Shown: in pieces, positions 31,387 through 33,840 of the stretch
Position numbering within the stretch: position 1 is the first letter of the stretch
Layout of the letters: every line of letters begins with the position of its first letter
Assembly: GCA_903850885.1 (NCBI GenBank)
Contig: CAINMU010000111.1
Coordinates: 1-33,840, forward strand
Origin: an uncultured Opitutia bacterium
GTDB lineage: Bacteria > Verrucomicrobiota > Verrucomicrobiia > Opitutales > UBA953
Reading direction: 5' to 3'
Length of the DNA stretch: 33,840 nucleotides
The notes under the pieces: model-generated
Seen by the model: only the letters and a program-made list of their open reading frames with translations
Databases searched by the model: none
Told to the model about the DNA's origin: nothing
Translations under genes and position numbers: made by a program

Positions 31387-33840
31387 TTACGCAACGGCGC
31401 GACGACGACGACGGCGGCGGATCGCCGCGACTGCCAAAAGAAGCGCTCCGAGACCCAAGCCATAGGTCGAAGGCTCGGGCACGGCGGCCGTGAGCGTCAT
31501 CGCCCCCGAAGTCTCATCGTAAGACATCGCCCAGAAAGCGGCGTTCGACAACGAACCGTCGGAATACTGAAATTGCGAAACATCGTACGTAAAAAGGTCG
31601 GCGATATTCGTCCCGAGGCTCGGCTTTGTCACCGAAGATGCGGTTGCGAAGTCAAAAGGGTGCGACCCCACGCGTGACAGCGACAAAGGCTGGCCGGCGG
31701 CGGCGTCGCCAGGGCTATTGAAGGAAATAATTCGTACGACAATCTTGTTCAAGGTCGAAGCGGTGCTCAAATCGAGCCCCGTCGAAAAATTAAAGGTGTC
31801 GTAACCGATACCAGCCGCAGCGGCGGCGTCATTTACTTTCCACTCGATGATCGCGCCCCCCGCCATCGTCGCGGTGTTGTTCATCGTCAACGTGGCGGCA
31901 TTCATCTGCCCGATGGTGGTATTAGTAGCGATGACTCCGACCGCGTTGACCGTAACGGCATCCAGTTGACCGTTGCCCGAAAGACGACCGCCCGAATTAA
32001 CCGTAATTGCGTTGGCGATAGTAGCGGCGACGAAAAGCTGCCCAGTACCGCCGACGATGACCGCACCCGACCCAAGCGCGCTACTGAGAGACGCACCCGC
32101 AGGAGGGATTACCTTAAGCGTCCCGGCGTTCACCGTTACGCCGCCAGAATAGGTACCGAAACCCGACAGCGTCTGCGTGTTGGCACCGGTCTTCACCAGA
32201 GAGATAATCCCGACGCCATCGGAAATGTAGCCAGAGAATGGATTCCCGGGACTGATGGAGCCGCCCAGCGTCAGGACAGACCAGGCGGAAGAGTTGTTGA
32301 CGATCTTGAGGTACTTAGCAGCCGTGACGTTGGCGCCATCCGCGAGATAAGCTAACTGCTGGTTCTTACCGTTGAGGTCCAGTACCGGCACCCCGACGCC
32401 AGTCTTCGTGCCGACGATTAGGCCCGTGGTTACAGGCAGCGCATTATTAACCCCCAGGATGATGCTCACCGCTGGCGAGGTCGGCGTATTCGCATTGATG
32501 GTGGTATTGCCCGTATAAGTGCTCGCACCTGTCAGAGTCAGTGCCCCAGTACCGCCGCCGGTCGTGGAGTTATTGGAGAGATCGACATCGGAATCCCCAT
32601 ACATCAGGGAAATAATCAAGCCACCCCCGGTCGTGCCCCCGACGGTGGTGAGGAAATCAGCCGAAGGCGTGTATACCGACCCAGCCCAGGAGCCCTTAGC
32701 GAAGGCGAGCGCACTGCTATTCAAAGCGATATCCGACGAAATCGTGCCACCGATATTCCCCGAGGTATTGGAGATGAGCGCTCCTTTGGCCGCGACCTTG
32801 ATTTTGCCGGATCCGGAGATCGTACTGCCATCATCCACATCGAAGCGAATTCCACTACTGAGCACGAGGTTACCCGTCAGAGAAGTGTTGGCGAAAATCT
32901 TGACTATGCCGGAGGCTTGGTTGAACAAGAGGTCACCCGCACTGACCGTGAAACCGGCCCCGGCCGAAGAGGTCACCGTGCCGACCGTGAGGCTGCCGGC
33001 GCCAGTTTTCGTGAGCAGCCCAGAAGTGGTCAGGGCGCCCAGCGTCAGGCTGTTCGTACCTGGATTGATTGTGCCGCCGCTGGCGCCGACTGAAAGAGCA
33101 TTAGTCGACATCGCCAAGGCCGTGGAAGAAGTGCTGACCAGACTGGCACTCGCTCCATTCAAACTAATCGCGCCCGTACCAAGCCTACCCGCCCCATCAA
33201 TCTGCACCGTGCCTCCGGTGACGGTAACGCCACCGCTGAAATCATGATCAGAGTTTAGGATTAGCGTGCCGGCGCCAGATTTGGCGATACTGGTACTGCC
33301 CGTGATCTTATCTCCGGACGTCGGACCGTTGAAAGTGTAGGTACCCGATGCAGCAGAAACCGTCACGGAGCTCGGCGCCAAAGCCCCGGAAAGGGTGATG
33401 ATTCCTCCCGCGACATTATCAAAAGTGACATTATCACCAGCCACATAGGCGACGTTCGATCCACTGGAAGTAAAGTTGGTGAGGGATGTATTCCAGGTGC
33501 CATTGACGAGGAGACGCCACGTCAGATTACGCACCGCGGCAGCTACGCTGATCGAGAAATTATCCACCCCGGCATTGGCATCACTGCTCGCTTCGTCGAC
33601 TTCCCTCCAGGCGAGGTAAAGATACTGGTCCGCGCCCCAGTTGAGGGTAGATAAACTGCCGGAGATCGTACCGATTTTGAAAAGCGGTGTAATTGCCGCC
33701 TGCGTCCCGGGAGCGCCCGTCCCCGTCGAAGGCGTACTGAAGCCCAAGGAAGATGAATTTAGGGTGGCACTAAAAGTACCCGCGTCACCCACCGTCGTCG
33801 AAGTACTTACCGCGGTCGAGCTGACGAGGTAACCAAAGAG
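31387..33840 (-). CDS. PEP-CTERM protein with autotransporter-associated beta-strand repeats (5' end truncated by the window)
   Basis: C-terminal VPEPSTYGLGLGALLLAVAAIRRRRRRRAVA; PATR-like repeats (TLSGFGTYSGGVTVNAGTLKV, TLTGASTYTGNTTINANT, LILNSDHDFSGGVTVTGGTVQIDGAGRLGTG). Frame stays open to 33840 (LFGYLVSSTAVSTSTTVGDAG...). Confidence 0.88.
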   Translation of the reverse strand, partial: LFGYLVSSTAVSTSTTVGDAGTFSATLNSSSLGFSTPSTGTGAPGTQAAITPLFKIGTISGSLSTLNWGADQYLYLAWREVDEASSDANAGVDNFSISVAAAVRNLTWRLLVNGTWNTSLTNFTSSGSNVAYVAGDNVTFDNVAGGIITLSGALAPSSVTVSAASGTYTFNGPTSGDKITGSTSIAKSGAGTLILNSDHDFSGGVTVTGGTVQIDGAGRLGTGAISLNGASASLVSTSSTALAMSTNALSVGASGGTINPGTNSLTLGALTTSGLLTKTGAGSLTVGTVTSSAGAGFTVSAGDLLFNQASGIVKIFANTSLTGNLVLSSGIRFDVDDGSTISGSGKIKVAAKGALISNTSGNIGGTISSDIALNSSALAFAKGSWAGSVYTPSADFLTTVGGTTGGGLIISLMYGDSDVDLSNNSTTGGGTGALTLTGASTYTGNTTINANTPTSPAVSIILGVNNALPVTTGLIVGTKTGVGVPVLDLNGKNQQLAYLADGANVTAAKYLKIVNNSSAWSVLTLGGSISPGNPFSGYISDGVGIISLVKTGANTQTLSGFGTYSGGVTVNAGTLKVIPPAGASLSSALGSGAVIVGGTGQLFVAATIANAITVNSGGRLSGNGQLDAVTVNAVGVIATNTTIGQMNAATLTMNNTATMAGGAIIEWKVNDAAAAAGIGYDTFNFSTGLDLSTASTLNKIVVRIISFNSPGDAAAGQPLSLSRVGSHPFDFATASSVTKPSLGTNIADLFTYDVSQFQYSDGSLSNAAFWAMSYDETSGAMTLTAAVPEPSTYGLGLGALLLAVAAIRRRRRRRAVA

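Noticed and set aside
32519-33247. 242-aa plus-strand ORF (MLAPVRVSAPVPPPVVELLERS...)
   Set aside because: Antisense shadow of the repetitive Thr/Gly/Ser-rich PEP-CTERM gene; Val/Pro-rich composition mirrors the complementary codons.

Overview
This 33.8-kb window looks like a Verrucomicrobiota (probably Opitutae-like) chromosome segment. The taxonomic cues are the 16S 5' end, a Verru_Chthon-type giant pseudopilin-like protein and a PEP-CTERM protein. It opens in the 5' end of a 16S rRNA gene (minus strand). The first 21 kb is mostly housekeeping: asnS, transaldolase, an SpoU-type RNA methyltransferase, a TrmA/RlmD-type methyltransferase, gyrA/gyrB, a compact fabZ-fabI-oleA-oleB gene string, a Bcp-type peroxiredoxin, and a dnaB-bamA-skp-lpxD-prs string. 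The accessory part is a tightly packed plus-strand block at 21786-31383: a secreted 244-aa protein of unknown family, a 1533-aa Verru_Chthon cassette protein A-like pseudopilin, and a three-gene iron/polyamine-type ABC importer. It ends 3 bp from a convergent, truncated PEP-CTERM protein with autotransporter-type repeats. The most interesting signals are: (i) the pseudopilin-like giant plus ABC importer block, including a membrane-anchored binding protein with a CxxCx6C cluster; (ii) the fatty-acid/olefin gene string without oleC/oleD; (iii) an unannotated nested-stem structure at about 708-861; (iv) an 11-bp-phased ACAG array upstream of gyrB. All calls come from reading the sequence and supplied translations; no database searches were run.
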